Below, piece by piece: positions 17,727 to 26,179 of a stretch of 55,130 bases of DNA (position 1 is the first letter of the stretch; each line of letters starts with the position of its first letter). Origin of the DNA: Gammaproteobacteria bacterium (lineage in GTDB: Bacteria > Pseudomonadota > Gammaproteobacteria > SZUA-229); NCBI GenBank assembly GCA_026196035.1, contig JAPHQX010000123.1, forward strand, positions 1 through 55,130. Direction: 5' to 3'. The notes beneath the pieces were generated by a model. It worked only from the letters and a program-made list of their open reading frames with translations, made no database searches and was not told where the DNA came from. The translations under genes and the position numbers were made by a program.

Positions 17727-18932
17727 TTATACCGCTTTCGTCATGAACAGGTCTTCACGGGTAATTTCACGCTCTACCAGTGATTGATCAAGATCGATAA
17801 AGCTCAGATCTTCAAGCTCATCTTTCATTCCGCGATCAAGGATTTTTATTAGTGATTTTTTGAAAATAGGCCGACCACCCAAACCACCAATAACGCTATA
17901 AATTTTTACATCCGTATCTTTAAATGCAACCGTCATATCATTTGCCAGACAACCGCCAACACCCGCAAAAATATCTTTTTCAACAACAATAATACGTTTT
18001 GCATGTTTTAGCTGTTCGACAATCTGCTTGCCCGGGAACGGACGATAACAGCCAATCTTGAAAGAACCTATGGATACATTATCTTTTTTGTATTCATCAA
18101 TAATGTCTTTCACTGTACCGTTAACTGATCCCAGAGAAACCACAACTGTATCTGCATCTTCTGAGTTGTAATGTTCATATAAGCCACCCGCTTTGCGGCC
18201 AAAAATTTTCTCAAACTCTTCTGAAATTTTCTGAATTGGCTCAATGGCATTATCAAAGTGAGCAATATTTAATGCCCGCACTTCCATAAAGGCTTCGGGA
18301 CCTACCATAGCGCCCATCGACATAGGGTTATCACAATCCAGTGCCTGCATAGGTTTGAAAGGTGGCAGGAATTCATCAACCTGTTCCTGAGTTGAAGATT
18401 CAATCTGTTCATAGGCATGAGTTAATAGAAAACCATCAACACAGACCATGACAGGAATACTTAACTGCTCGGCAATTTTAAATGCCTGGATATGCAAATC
18501 ACCGGCTTCCTGATTTGTTTCAGCATGAATCTGAATCCAGCCAGCATCACGCATGGACATGGAATCAGACTGGTCATTCCAGATATTAATCGGACCACCA
18601 ATGGCACGGTTACCAATGGTCATAACAATAGGTAAACGCATACCCGCTGCGTTATATACCGCTTCCGCCATGAACAACAAACCCTGAGAACTGGTCGCTG
18701 TATAAGAACGTACACCCGTCGCCGATGAACCGATACAAACACTGAGTGCTGCAAACTCCGATTCAACATTAATATACTGACAGTTGCTTTTGATTTTGCC
18801 TTTACGAACCATGTCCGCAAGACCTTCAACAATATGTGTTTGAGGTGTAATCGGATAAGCACAAACCAGATCTGGTCTACACAGGCCAATCGCTTCTGCT
18901 ACACCAATTGAACCTTCTACCTGCTTTAGCAT
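17727..18932 (-). CDS. porA: Pyruvate:ferredoxin oxidoreductase, alpha subunit
   Basis: Alpha subunit of POR, 401 residues. AYPITPQTHIVEGLADMV is the substrate-side YPITP motif, and NVESEFAALSVCIGSSATG holds the conserved Glu that activates TPP across the dimer interface. The SYTATSSQGLLFMAEAVYNA stretch and the C-terminal transketolase-like domain (GCYRPFPGKQI) complete the fold. It overlaps the porG stop by one base, so the three core subunits are translationally coupled. Confidence 0.92.
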   Translation of the reverse strand: MLKQVEGSIGVAEAIGLCRPDLVCAYPITPQTHIVEGLADMVRKGKIKSNCQYINVESEFAALSVCIGSSATGVRSYTATSSQGLLFMAEAVYNAAGMRLPIVMTIGNRAIGGPINIWNDQSDSMSMRDAGWIQIHAETNQEAGDLHIQAFKIAEQLSIPVMVCVDGFLLTHAYEQIESSTQEQVDEFLPPFKPMQALDCDNPMSMGAMVGPEAFMEVRALNIAHFDNAIEPIQKISEEFEKIFGRKAGGLYEHYNSEDADTVVVSLGSVNGTVKDIIDEYKKDNVSIGSFKIGCYRPFPGKQIVEQLKHAKRIIVVEKDIFAGVGGCLANDMTVAFKDTDVKIYSVIGGLGGRPIFKKSLIKILDRGMKDELEDLSFIDLDQSLVEREITREDLFMTKAV

Positions 18933-19510
18933 TAGTTCAACCCCTTTGCTTTTAAAACTTCGTTATAAGCAGCTCGAGCTGCTGCAACATTACCATCACC
19001 TACAGGACCAGCAAATTTCTTATGAATCGCTTCTTCAATGGATTCAATTTTCAACTGACCTGTGATCGCAGAAAAACCACCGATTAAAGCGGCATTTGGA
19101 ATCGGCCGCCCGAGATGTTCACGAGCAAGACCGGTTGCATTCACCACCATCAGATGTTCTGGTGGAATTTTTTTCAGTTTATCGGCGATACCTAATTCTT
19201 CAATCGTATGAGTACTATTAATTAGCACATAACCGCCTTCTTTTAAGCCGGCAAATGTGGAGTCATGGGAGAGCAGTGTGACGTCCTGAATAATTAAACA
19301 ATCAGGCTCGATAACCGGCTCACGAGTACGAATATCAACATCCGAAAAACGTACGAACGACTGTACGGGAGCACCCATACGTTCAGAACCAAAACTGGGA
19401 ATTGCCTGGGCATGATTGCCTTCAGTAAATACGGCAACAGATAGCATTTCAGCTGCAGAAACAACACCCTGGCCGCCTCTACCGTGGATTCTCACCTCGA
19501 ATAAGCTCAT
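18932..19510 (-). CDS. porG: Pyruvate:ferredoxin oxidoreductase, gamma subunit
   Basis: Gamma subunit of POR, 192 residues, first gene of the operon. The family signature RIHGRGGQGVVSAAEMLSVA is at residues 7-26, and the FGSERMGAPVQSFVRFSD region that closes over CoA is present. The ATG at 19510 follows GAGG with a 6-nt spacer. The promoter must lie in the 400-base region upstream, but I could not place it. Confidence 0.92.
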   Translation of the reverse strand: MSLFEVRIHGRGGQGVVSAAEMLSVAVFTEGNHAQAIPSFGSERMGAPVQSFVRFSDVDIRTREPVIEPDCLIIQDVTLLSHDSTFAGLKEGGYVLINSTHTIEELGIADKLKKIPPEHLMVVNATGLAREHLGRPIPNAALIGGFSAITGQLKIESIEEAIHKKFAGPVGDGNVAAARAAYNEVLKAKGLN

Positions 19511-19912
19511 AAAAAACCTCGTAATTCAGGCACAAGCCTTAATGGAATTATTAACAATCTATCCAGCCCATTCCTGGTATAAGCTACTGGATTAATGGCT
19601 TGCTTAAAACCCGGCATCCACACGGAATTGCGCCGGTTATTTAATATTTAATCCAATAAAAAATCAGCAAACCTTTGAATTTGTTAAACTTTTTAAATAT
19701 TAGCCCTTAAAATGAGGCACAATGATACACCATTTGGAAACAATTTGATCGCTAAAAGATGTATATTTTCCCATTATCCCCCCCTGCTTTAAGGGATTTT
19801 TCCATGTAATTCATAACCTTAGAAATAACCAAGGGAATTGGTCGGGTATTTTAGCAGCTAAATATTATATAGCTATCACTTTTTGAGTTTTTTCTAACTG
19901 GATATCAGAAAT
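19511..19912. other. Gene-free region upstream of the por operon
   Basis: About 400 bases between the alcohol dehydrogenase stop and porG, both on the minus strand. It presumably carries the por promoter. At 19775-19803, read on the minus strand, AAAAATCCCT and AGGGGGG bracket six bases. This resembles the hairpin motif seen before two lipoprotein genes, but the central part differs. No ORF of note. Confidence 0.5.
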
Positions 19913-21109
19913 TCAGAGACGATCGAACAAAAGCTGCCTGAGCTCTTCATCGGTTAATACAATAGGATTGGTCTTCATACTGCTACCTCGACAATGAGCC
20001 ACCACATGATCAAGGCCGGATTCATCCAGCCCGAAAAATGAAAGACCGGGTAAGGCCATTTGTTCTGTCCACTGCTGGAGCATTGAACTCAAAGCTTCCC
20101 AGGATGCGTGTTTATTATTAAAAGTTTTATTATTAAGCACATCACCTAACTCTGAATATTTATCCAGTGCGGGGTTGTTCGCTTCACGACACAACATGGC
20201 GCGAATATTAAGATCAGTGGCTTCTGCCACCAGCGTGCCACACACTACGCCATGGGGCATAGGATAAAAAGCACCCAGCGGTGAAGCCAGGCCATGCACA
20301 GAACCCAGTCCCGTTTGTGCCAGCGTAATACCTGAAAGTAAAGCAGCATAGGCCATTTTTTCTCTGGCCTGTCGCGTATCCCCGGAGTAATCATAAAGCA
20401 CCAACAAGCTATCACGCAGTGCGCGTAAACCACTCAGAGCCAGCGCATCGGTAAACACATTTGATTGAGTCGAAACATAAGATTCAATTAACTGAGTCAA
20501 CGCATCCATACCATTAGCAGCAATAATATTTTTTGGACAAGAGGCCAGTAGATCCGGATCAATCACAGCATACTCTGCTACCAGCTTGTCATCGCGAAAA
20601 GATTTTTTAAATCCATCACTACCCTGCACACTAAGCACCGCATTTTTAGTAGCTTCACTACCGGTACCTGCTGTAGTCGGTACCGCAATAAAAGGCACTG
20701 ACGGGCCCTGATAAACTAATTCCGGGCCTACGCCTTCAAGATAGTCCATCACGGAACGATTGACTTTCAATAAGCCTGCTATGGCCTTGGCGGCATCCAG
20801 CGCACTGCCGCCACCAATACCCAGTACCACATCAATATCAGCTGATGAAAATTGCTCAACAGCTTCATCAACCAGTTGCGGTGAAGGTTCTCCATCCACA
20901 TTAAAAATATGCATCTGAACATTAGCCGTCAGGAAATCCGTTTTAAGTCGTTCAAACTGTATCGTACTCTGAAATGAACGGGCACCGGTTACCAGCAATA
21001 TGCGAGTGCCATATTGACGACATAAATCAGCCAGTTTAGAAATCGAACCACAACCAAATTCAATTCGGGGTATGCGTGCGATAGAAAAACTGGAAAAATC
21101 AGAAATCAT
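19913..21109 (-). CDS. Iron-containing alcohol dehydrogenase family protein
   Basis: A 398-residue group III alcohol dehydrogenase. The NAD(P) loop is GIGGGSALDAAKAIAG (97-112), with PTTAGTGSEATKNAV at 144-158. Metal-site residues by family alignment are Asp202 (NGMDALTQ), His272 (SVHGLASPLGA) and His286 (MPHGVVCG). The usual second ligand, four residues after the Asp, is Gln206 instead of His, which may change metal preference or reflect a subfamily. The substrate is unknown. It may share regulation with the por operon downstream, but 400 bases separate them. The ATG at 21109 fits the family N-terminus. Confidence 0.87.
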   Translation of the reverse strand: MISDFSSFSIARIPRIEFGCGSISKLADLCRQYGTRILLVTGARSFQSTIQFERLKTDFLTANVQMHIFNVDGEPSPQLVDEAVEQFSSADIDVVLGIGGGSALDAAKAIAGLLKVNRSVMDYLEGVGPELVYQGPSVPFIAVPTTAGTGSEATKNAVLSVQGSDGFKKSFRDDKLVAEYAVIDPDLLASCPKNIIAANGMDALTQLIESYVSTQSNVFTDALALSGLRALRDSLLVLYDYSGDTRQAREKMAYAALLSGITLAQTGLGSVHGLASPLGAFYPMPHGVVCGTLVAEATDLNIRAMLCREANNPALDKYSELGDVLNNKTFNNKHASWEALSSMLQQWTEQMALPGLSFFGLDESGLDHVVAHCRGSSMKTNPIVLTDEELRQLLFDRL

Positions 21110-21222
21110 AATAACCTTATATAGAAGTCATGAATTGATAACAATTGCTCAGCTCAACAGGAATATCATTCTGTTAATTAAATATTTGATTCGTACATCC
21201 GGCAGTGACAAAATATTATCCA

Positions 21223-21780
21223 ATGAAAACGTCCATACCCAGACTCATATTACATCCTGAAGATATTCAGTATATTCCGGATAATATAACTCACATACTA
21301 CAACAGCTTAAATCTATTCAATTAATTAGTGAATTAATATCTAATACTGATCTCTACCTTGCCGGTAATGAATTTACTAATTTACTGACTTTTCTTGGCT
21401 GTTCCCCGAATATTAATCTAAATCCGGATGATGGTGATCAATTTTGTAGCATGTCCATACCCGATAGTCATGAATCTGCGACATTACTGGGCTACACATC
21501 AATGATTATTCCTCGTTGCCCAGGCTGCAAACACAAAATAACCGACTGGAAACAGCACTTTCATGACTGGAAAAAAGCTGACTATATTTACAGCTGCAGT
21601 GAATGCCAGACTGAAACACCAGTGACGAAATTAAAATGGCGACAGGAAGCAGGTTATGGACGATTCTGCATTACAATCAACCATATTCATCCCCATGAAG
21701 CCGTACCGTCAGAAAAACTGTTAAATACCCTGCGACAGACAGGCAATACCGACTGGACCTATTTTTACGCAACAAACTGA
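21223..21780 (+). CDS. Hypothetical protein with zinc-ribbon-like Cys pairs
   Basis: I do not recognise the family. The 185-residue protein (from the ATG at 21223; the track uses a GTG at 21205) has two CxxC pairs about 30 residues apart. These are CPGCKHKITDWKQHF and CSECQTETPV, typical of a zinc ribbon. A helical N-terminal half precedes them. No membrane segment is visible. The gene is followed after 8 nt by the cyclophilin-like gene on the same strand, so the two are likely cotranscribed. Confidence 0.6.
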   Translation: MKTSIPRLILHPEDIQYIPDNITHILQQLKSIQLISELISNTDLYLAGNEFTNLLTFLGCSPNINLNPDDGDQFCSMSIPDSHESATLLGYTSMIIPRCPGCKHKITDWKQHFHDWKKADYIYSCSECQTETPVTKLKWRQEAGYGRFCITINHIHPHEAVPSEKLLNTLRQTGNTDWTYFYATN

Positions 21781-21788
21781 GACACAGT

Positions 21789-22166
21789 ATGAATAACATT
21801 AGAATCACCCTCGGCAAAATCAATATTGAAGCTGAATTATTAGATACACCCACAGCCCGGGCCATTTATAATAATTTACCTTTTGCCAGTAAAGCACAAA
21901 CCTGGGGAGATGAAGTTTACTTTGAAACACCGGTGCAGGCGGAAATTGAAAGTAACGCAAAGGATATTGTTGAAGCGGGTGAACTTGCTTTCTGGTGCGA
22001 AGGCAGTTGTATTGCCATTGGTTTTGGTCCAACCCCGATTTCACAGGGCAATGAAATACGTCTGGCTGCAAAAACCAATATCTGGGCGAGAGCGCTTGAT
22101 GATGTAGCGCAATTAAAACTCGTTAAGCCAGGTGATTTTATTTTTATTGAATCCGCATCAAGCTAA
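21789..22166 (+). CDS. Cyclophilin-like fold protein (PF04126/TM1367 type)
   Basis: A 125-residue protein of the cyclophilin-like family. Family signs are the IRITLGKINIEAELLDTPTA opening, TWGDEVYFETPV, and GELAFWCEGSCIAIGFGPTPIS with the following small-residue turn. Members have the cyclophilin barrel without established prolyl isomerase activity. It converges on alaA, with only 4 bases between the stops, and lies directly behind the zinc-ribbon gene. Function unknown. Confidence 0.8.
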   Translation: MNNIRITLGKINIEAELLDTPTARAIYNNLPFASKAQTWGDEVYFETPVQAEIESNAKDIVEAGELAFWCEGSCIAIGFGPTPISQGNEIRLAAKTNIWARALDDVAQLKLVKPGDFIFIESASS

Positions 22167-22170
22167 AAGA

Positions 22171-23385
22171 TCATGGTTCATAATGTCTGAGAAAATGATC
22201 AAAACGCTCAAAAACTTTTTCCATTTCATCTTTTCTGGATAGAAAAACCATACGAAAGTGATCGGGTTGCGGCCAGTTAAATGCTGTGCCCTGCACCATA
22301 AGAATCTTTTCCTGACTTAACAGATCAAGAACAAATTTTTCATCATCCACGATCGGGTAAATTTCCGGGTCCAGTCGAGGAAACAGGTACATAGCACCTT
22401 TAGGTTTTACACAACTGACTCCGGGTAACTGGTTAACCATCTTCCAGGCATATTGCATCTGCTCATACAGACGACCACCGGGCCTGATTAAGTCCTGAAT
22501 ACTTTGATAACCACCCAGTGCGGTTTGAATGGCATGTTGCCCCGGCACATTGGAACACAGACGCATGGATGCCAGCAGCTCAATACCTTCAATGTAATCT
22601 ATTGCCAGATGTTTAGCCCCGCTGATCACCATCCAGCCAGAACGAAATCCGGCGACTCTGTAAGTTTTAGACAGGCCGTTAAAACTGATAAACAACACAT
22701 CATCAGCCAGTGAAGCCATGGTGACATGCTCTGCATCGTCGTAAATAATTTTGTCGTAAATTTCATCCGCAAAAATAATTAAATTATGTTTACGTGCAAG
22801 ATCAACTATCTGCTGCAGAATCTCACGAGAATATACCGCACCGGTTGGGTTATTGGGGTTGATAATCACTATGCCACGAGTATTAGGCGTTATCTTGCTT
22901 TCGATATCGGCAATATCCGGCTGCCAGTCACTGGCTTCATCACAGACATAATGAATCGGTTTACCTCTGGATAAACTGACTGCTGCCGTCCACAGGGGAT
23001 AATCAGGCGCTGGGATCAGCATTTCATCACCGTTATTAAGTAATGCCTGCATGGTCATTACGATCAGCTCACTGACACCATTACCCAGATAGATATCATC
23101 AACTTCAACATTGGCAATATTCCGTGACTGACAATATTGCATAACCGCCTTTCGGGCATAATACACACCCTTGGAATCACTGTAGCCCTGACAGTTGGCC
23201 AGATTGTGAATTACATCCTGAATAATTTCATCTGGCGCCTCAAACCCAAAAGGTGCAGGATTACCAATATTGAGTTTGATAATACGATGACCTTCTTCTT
23301 CCAGTCGTTTCGCTTCCTGTAATACAGGGCCACGAATGTCGTAGCAGACCTGATCCAGCTTATGTGATTTTTTGATGTTAGGCAT
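22171..23385 (-). CDS. alaA: Alanine-synthesising aminotransferase AlaA
   Basis: A PLP-dependent class I aminotransferase that makes alanine from pyruvate and glutamate. At 404 residues it closely follows E. coli AlaA: CYDIRGPVLQEAKRLEEEG, LNIGNPAPFGFEAPDEI and VIINPNNPTGAVYS are almost the same. The PLP lysine is in FNGLSKTYRVAGFRSGW. It is monocistronic, convergent with the cyclophilin-like gene and divergent from the truncated dehydrogenase gene. Confidence 0.96.
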   Translation of the reverse strand: MPNIKKSHKLDQVCYDIRGPVLQEAKRLEEEGHRIIKLNIGNPAPFGFEAPDEIIQDVIHNLANCQGYSDSKGVYYARKAVMQYCQSRNIANVEVDDIYLGNGVSELIVMTMQALLNNGDEMLIPAPDYPLWTAAVSLSRGKPIHYVCDEASDWQPDIADIESKITPNTRGIVIINPNNPTGAVYSREILQQIVDLARKHNLIIFADEIYDKIIYDDAEHVTMASLADDVLFISFNGLSKTYRVAGFRSGWMVISGAKHLAIDYIEGIELLASMRLCSNVPGQHAIQTALGGYQSIQDLIRPGGRLYEQMQYAWKMVNQLPGVSCVKPKGAMYLFPRLDPEIYPIVDDEKFVLDLLSQEKILMVQGTAFNWPQPDHFRMVFLSRKDEMEKVFERFDHFLRHYEP

Positions 23386-23486
23386 ACAGTTACATAGTGT
23401 GTTAAAAGAACATATATTAAGTCATGTTATTTAAAATGTCTTACAAATTATAATAGACTTTAATTCTCAAATAGGAATAGTTTTTT

Positions 23487-23876
23487 ATGAATGTGGTAAT
23501 GATTGACAGCCATAATCTGGCCGGTGAAGCAGACTTTCCCGAGATTGATCTCGACAAATTTGGCTGGCAACAATATTTACACCTGCAACAGGATGAGGTT
23601 GAAGAACGTTGCTGGCGGGCAGATATCATTATTACTGCAGCTATGCCTGTTGATCAGACTGTTATAGATGGTGCCTTCAAATTAAAACTGATTGTTGCCG
23701 CAGGCAGGGACTATGAACATATTGATCTGCAGGCAGCCGATAAACGTGGCATAAAAGTTTGCTATGTACCTAAACTGGACTGCAATGATTCAAACAGCAC
23801 AGACAAAATCTGTTGTCAGGTCGTTGAAAATATCAATGCCTTTATTCATGACAGGCCGATTAATCTGGTCGACTAA
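23487..23876 (+). CDS. Truncated D-2-hydroxyacid dehydrogenase, catalytic-domain half only
   Basis: At 129 residues it matches only the N-terminal part of D-isomer 2-hydroxyacid dehydrogenases. The pattern includes ADIIITAAMPVDQTVIDGAF, LKLIVAAGRDYEHIDLQAADKRGIKVCYVP and a short tail. The Rossmann NAD-binding domain with GxGxxG, which should follow, is absent, and the gene stops 10 bases before a convergent gene. The reading frame is intact with a plausible ATG. It could be a decaying gene or a stand-alone binding domain with a new role. Confidence 0.65.
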   Translation: MNVVMIDSHNLAGEADFPEIDLDKFGWQQYLHLQQDEVEERCWRADIIITAAMPVDQTVIDGAFKLKLIVAAGRDYEHIDLQAADKRGIKVCYVPKLDCNDSNSTDKICCQVVENINAFIHDRPINLVD

Positions 23877-23885
23877 AGCCCTGAA

Positions 23886-24482
23886 CTATCTTTTTTGCCA
23901 GGCCAGTATGTGATTATTGGCTGGCATCTCGAAATCCGTATACAGAATCATATTATTTTCTTTCGCCAACAGTACCAGATCTTCAAAATCACGAATACCG
24001 CTATCTGGATCCCGATTCTTTAACCATTGATCAAAATGTTCATTACTCGGACTGGTATATTGACCATTATAATTAATCGGCCCGTACTGACAGAAAATAC
24101 CACCTGACTTCAAAGCCTGAGATACTCCTCGAAACATTGATTTTACTTCTGACCAGGAAACAATGTGTACGGTATTCGCGGTATATGCATAATCCATATT
24201 TCTGAATGGCCATATCTCAATATTCACATCCAGGACAACAGGTGCTTTAATTCGTTCGTTACCTGCTTCTTTAATCCACAACTGGATACCCGGCAGAGCT
24301 TCTTCGATATCCGTTGGAAACCACTGCAGATGCTCCATTTGCTGGGCAAAGAAAACCGCATGTTGTCCAGTTCCACTACCCACTTCAAGCACCTTACCCG
24401 GTTCGCTAAAAGCTTTTTTTAGAACTTGCAAAATAGGCTGTTTGTTTTGTTCACAGGATTCCGCAAACGGCTTATTAGACAT
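23886..24482 (-). CDS. DUF938 family SAM-dependent methyltransferase-like protein
   Basis: A 198-residue protein with the SAM-binding motif VLEVGSGTGQHAVFFAQQM (motif I), PTDIEEALPGIQLWI, and VHIVSWSEVKSMFRGVSQAL. QYGPINYNGQYTSPSNEHFDQWL is characteristic of DUF938. Its substrate is not known for the family. The start overlaps the stop of the upstream membrane protein gene by one base (TAATG). Confidence 0.85.
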   Translation of the reverse strand: MSNKPFAESCEQNKQPILQVLKKAFSEPGKVLEVGSGTGQHAVFFAQQMEHLQWFPTDIEEALPGIQLWIKEAGNERIKAPVVLDVNIEIWPFRNMDYAYTANTVHIVSWSEVKSMFRGVSQALKSGGIFCQYGPINYNGQYTSPSNEHFDQWLKNRDPDSGIRDFEDLVLLAKENNMILYTDFEMPANNHILAWQKR

Positions 24483-24787
24483 TAAAATTTTCCACTTATT
24501 TTTGCACCGATAGGTGTAACAATCAACGCAACCAGTACCGCAAAAAAATAATCCGGATCTAGACTCCAGACGCTCAGTACTTGTTTTGGTAAATTAGCCA
24601 TAACACTGCACAATAACACCAGCACAATCAGGAACAGCTGCTTATGTTGAACCAGGCCTGTAACGACAACGGCTACCAGCGCTGCTATTAAATAATCAGC
24701 CTGGAAGCCAAGGCGAGAGATAATACTACTGGGTAAATTAATAGCAATGGTCATAAACAACATAATAAAGACTAAAATAAATTTCAT
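24482..24787 (-). CDS. Small inner-membrane protein, 101 aa
   Basis: Three or four hydrophobic segments cover most of the protein. They include FILVFIMLFMTIAINL, LIAALVAVVVTGLV and LFLIVLVLLCSVM. I do not recognise a named family. Two partly similar halves (IISRLGFQADYLIAALVAVVVT and VLSVWSLDPDYFFAVLVALIVT) suggest an internal duplication. It is translationally coupled to the DUF938 gene. Confidence 0.65.
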   Translation of the reverse strand: MKFILVFIMLFMTIAINLPSSIISRLGFQADYLIAALVAVVVTGLVQHKQLFLIVLVLLCSVMANLPKQVLSVWSLDPDYFFAVLVALIVTPIGAKISGKF

Positions 24788-24889
24788 TTTATTTCCCTGT
24801 CTCGATCAATAAATAAAACCAGAATAACTAAATAATTATGTAACAGTTTAGTTTACAGGCTTAGCCAAAAATGAGAACACGGTCTGAAT

Positions 24890-26173
24890 TTATTTAAAGA
24901 ATTCTCTCAACACTCGATATAGATAATAAGCATCCCAACGCCCGGCCAGTTCACGTATTGAATGCATGGCAAAAGTAGGCACACCCACATCTAGAGTTCT
25001 AACACCCAGTTCAGTGGCCGTAATCGGCCCAATGGTACTACCACAACCCATATCACTGCGCACCACAAAGGACTGCACCGGCACGTCAGCCTGCTTACAG
25101 AGATGCCTGAAAATAGCACTGGTTTCACTATTCGAGGCATAACGCTGGTTAGCATTGGTTTTAATCACCGGCCCCTGATTAATCACTGGCCCATGATTAT
25201 CATCATGCTTATCCGTAAAATTAGGATGCACTGCATGTGCATTATCAGCTGAAATAAAAATTGAATGCGTCATCATCCGAGAAAAGTTTTCACTACTACC
25301 CGCCAGTCTTTCCAGTATTGATTTCAGAAAATTACCCTGAGCACCACTGGAAGACGCACTACCCACTTCTTCATGATCATTACAAATCAGTAAACTGCTG
25401 ATCTCATCTCCTGCCTCTGACAGGCCCATCAGTCCTGTATAACAACTTAATAAATTATCCAGTCGTGCTGATGCAATAAAATCCTGATGCAAACCAACAA
25501 ATGAAGGTGGCTGAACATCATAAAAACTCAATTCATAATCAAGCACTTCAACAATATCATCAATACCATGATGCTGTTTCATCAGCTGCAATAAGATAGC
25601 TTTAAAATTTGGCTTATCTTCATTGGGCAACTTGATTAATATCGGCGGGATATCGGTTTGTGCATTGACCTTATGATTTTCATTTGCCTCACGATCAAGA
25701 TGAATAGCAAGACTGGGAATCACGGCTATCGGATTCTCAAAATTGATTAGCGTATGGACAATTTCATCTTCATCATCCAGATAACTGACTCGTCCGGCCA
25801 GTGACAGATCACGATCAAACCAGGGATTAAGTAATGCCCCACCATAGACTTCAACACCTAGCTGAAAATAATTCTTCTTAACAATTTCAGGTTGTGGCTT
25901 TACTTTCAGGCAGGGACTATCGGTATGCGCACCCAGCATACGAATCCCCGAAGACGTAATTTCTTCCTTACCCAGCTTGAAGGCAATAATTGAAGAATCA
26001 TTACGCGTTACATAATATCCCTGCCCCTTTTCCAGCTGCCAGCTATCAGCTTCAAACAGACACTGATAACCCATACACTCCAGACGCCCCTTCATCTGCT
26101 CTACTGCATGAAATGGCGTGGGTGATAATTCAATAAAATCCATTAAGCCCTGATTAAACTCTGTATCTTGCAT
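24890..26173 (-). CDS. apeB: M18 family aminopeptidase
   Basis: A cytosolic zinc aminopeptidase of 427 residues preferring acidic N-terminal residues in characterised relatives. The N-terminus (LMDFIELSPTPFHAVEQMK) is typical. Metal-site motifs are LGAHTDSPCLKVKPQP, CNDHEEVGSASSSGAQG, and SADNAHAVHPN, with a late MGCGSTIGPI region. It belongs to the same strand group as the ATP-NAD kinase relative, which ends 6 bases upstream. Confidence 0.94.
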   Translation of the reverse strand: MQDTEFNQGLMDFIELSPTPFHAVEQMKGRLECMGYQCLFEADSWQLEKGQGYYVTRNDSSIIAFKLGKEEITSSGIRMLGAHTDSPCLKVKPQPEIVKKNYFQLGVEVYGGALLNPWFDRDLSLAGRVSYLDDEDEIVHTLINFENPIAVIPSLAIHLDREANENHKVNAQTDIPPILIKLPNEDKPNFKAILLQLMKQHHGIDDIVEVLDYELSFYDVQPPSFVGLHQDFIASARLDNLLSCYTGLMGLSEAGDEISSLLICNDHEEVGSASSSGAQGNFLKSILERLAGSSENFSRMMTHSIFISADNAHAVHPNFTDKHDDNHGPVINQGPVIKTNANQRYASNSETSAIFRHLCKQADVPVQSFVVRSDMGCGSTIGPITATELGVRTLDVGVPTFAMHSIRELAGRWDAYYLYRVLREFFK

Positions 26174-26179
26174 TGCTTA

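Noticed and set aside
19775-19803. Third copy of the lipoprotein-upstream hairpin motif
   Set aside because: AAAAATCCCT and AGGGGGG match, but the central TGATTTAG is replaced, so I do not count it as a true copy; noted only in the intergenic entry.
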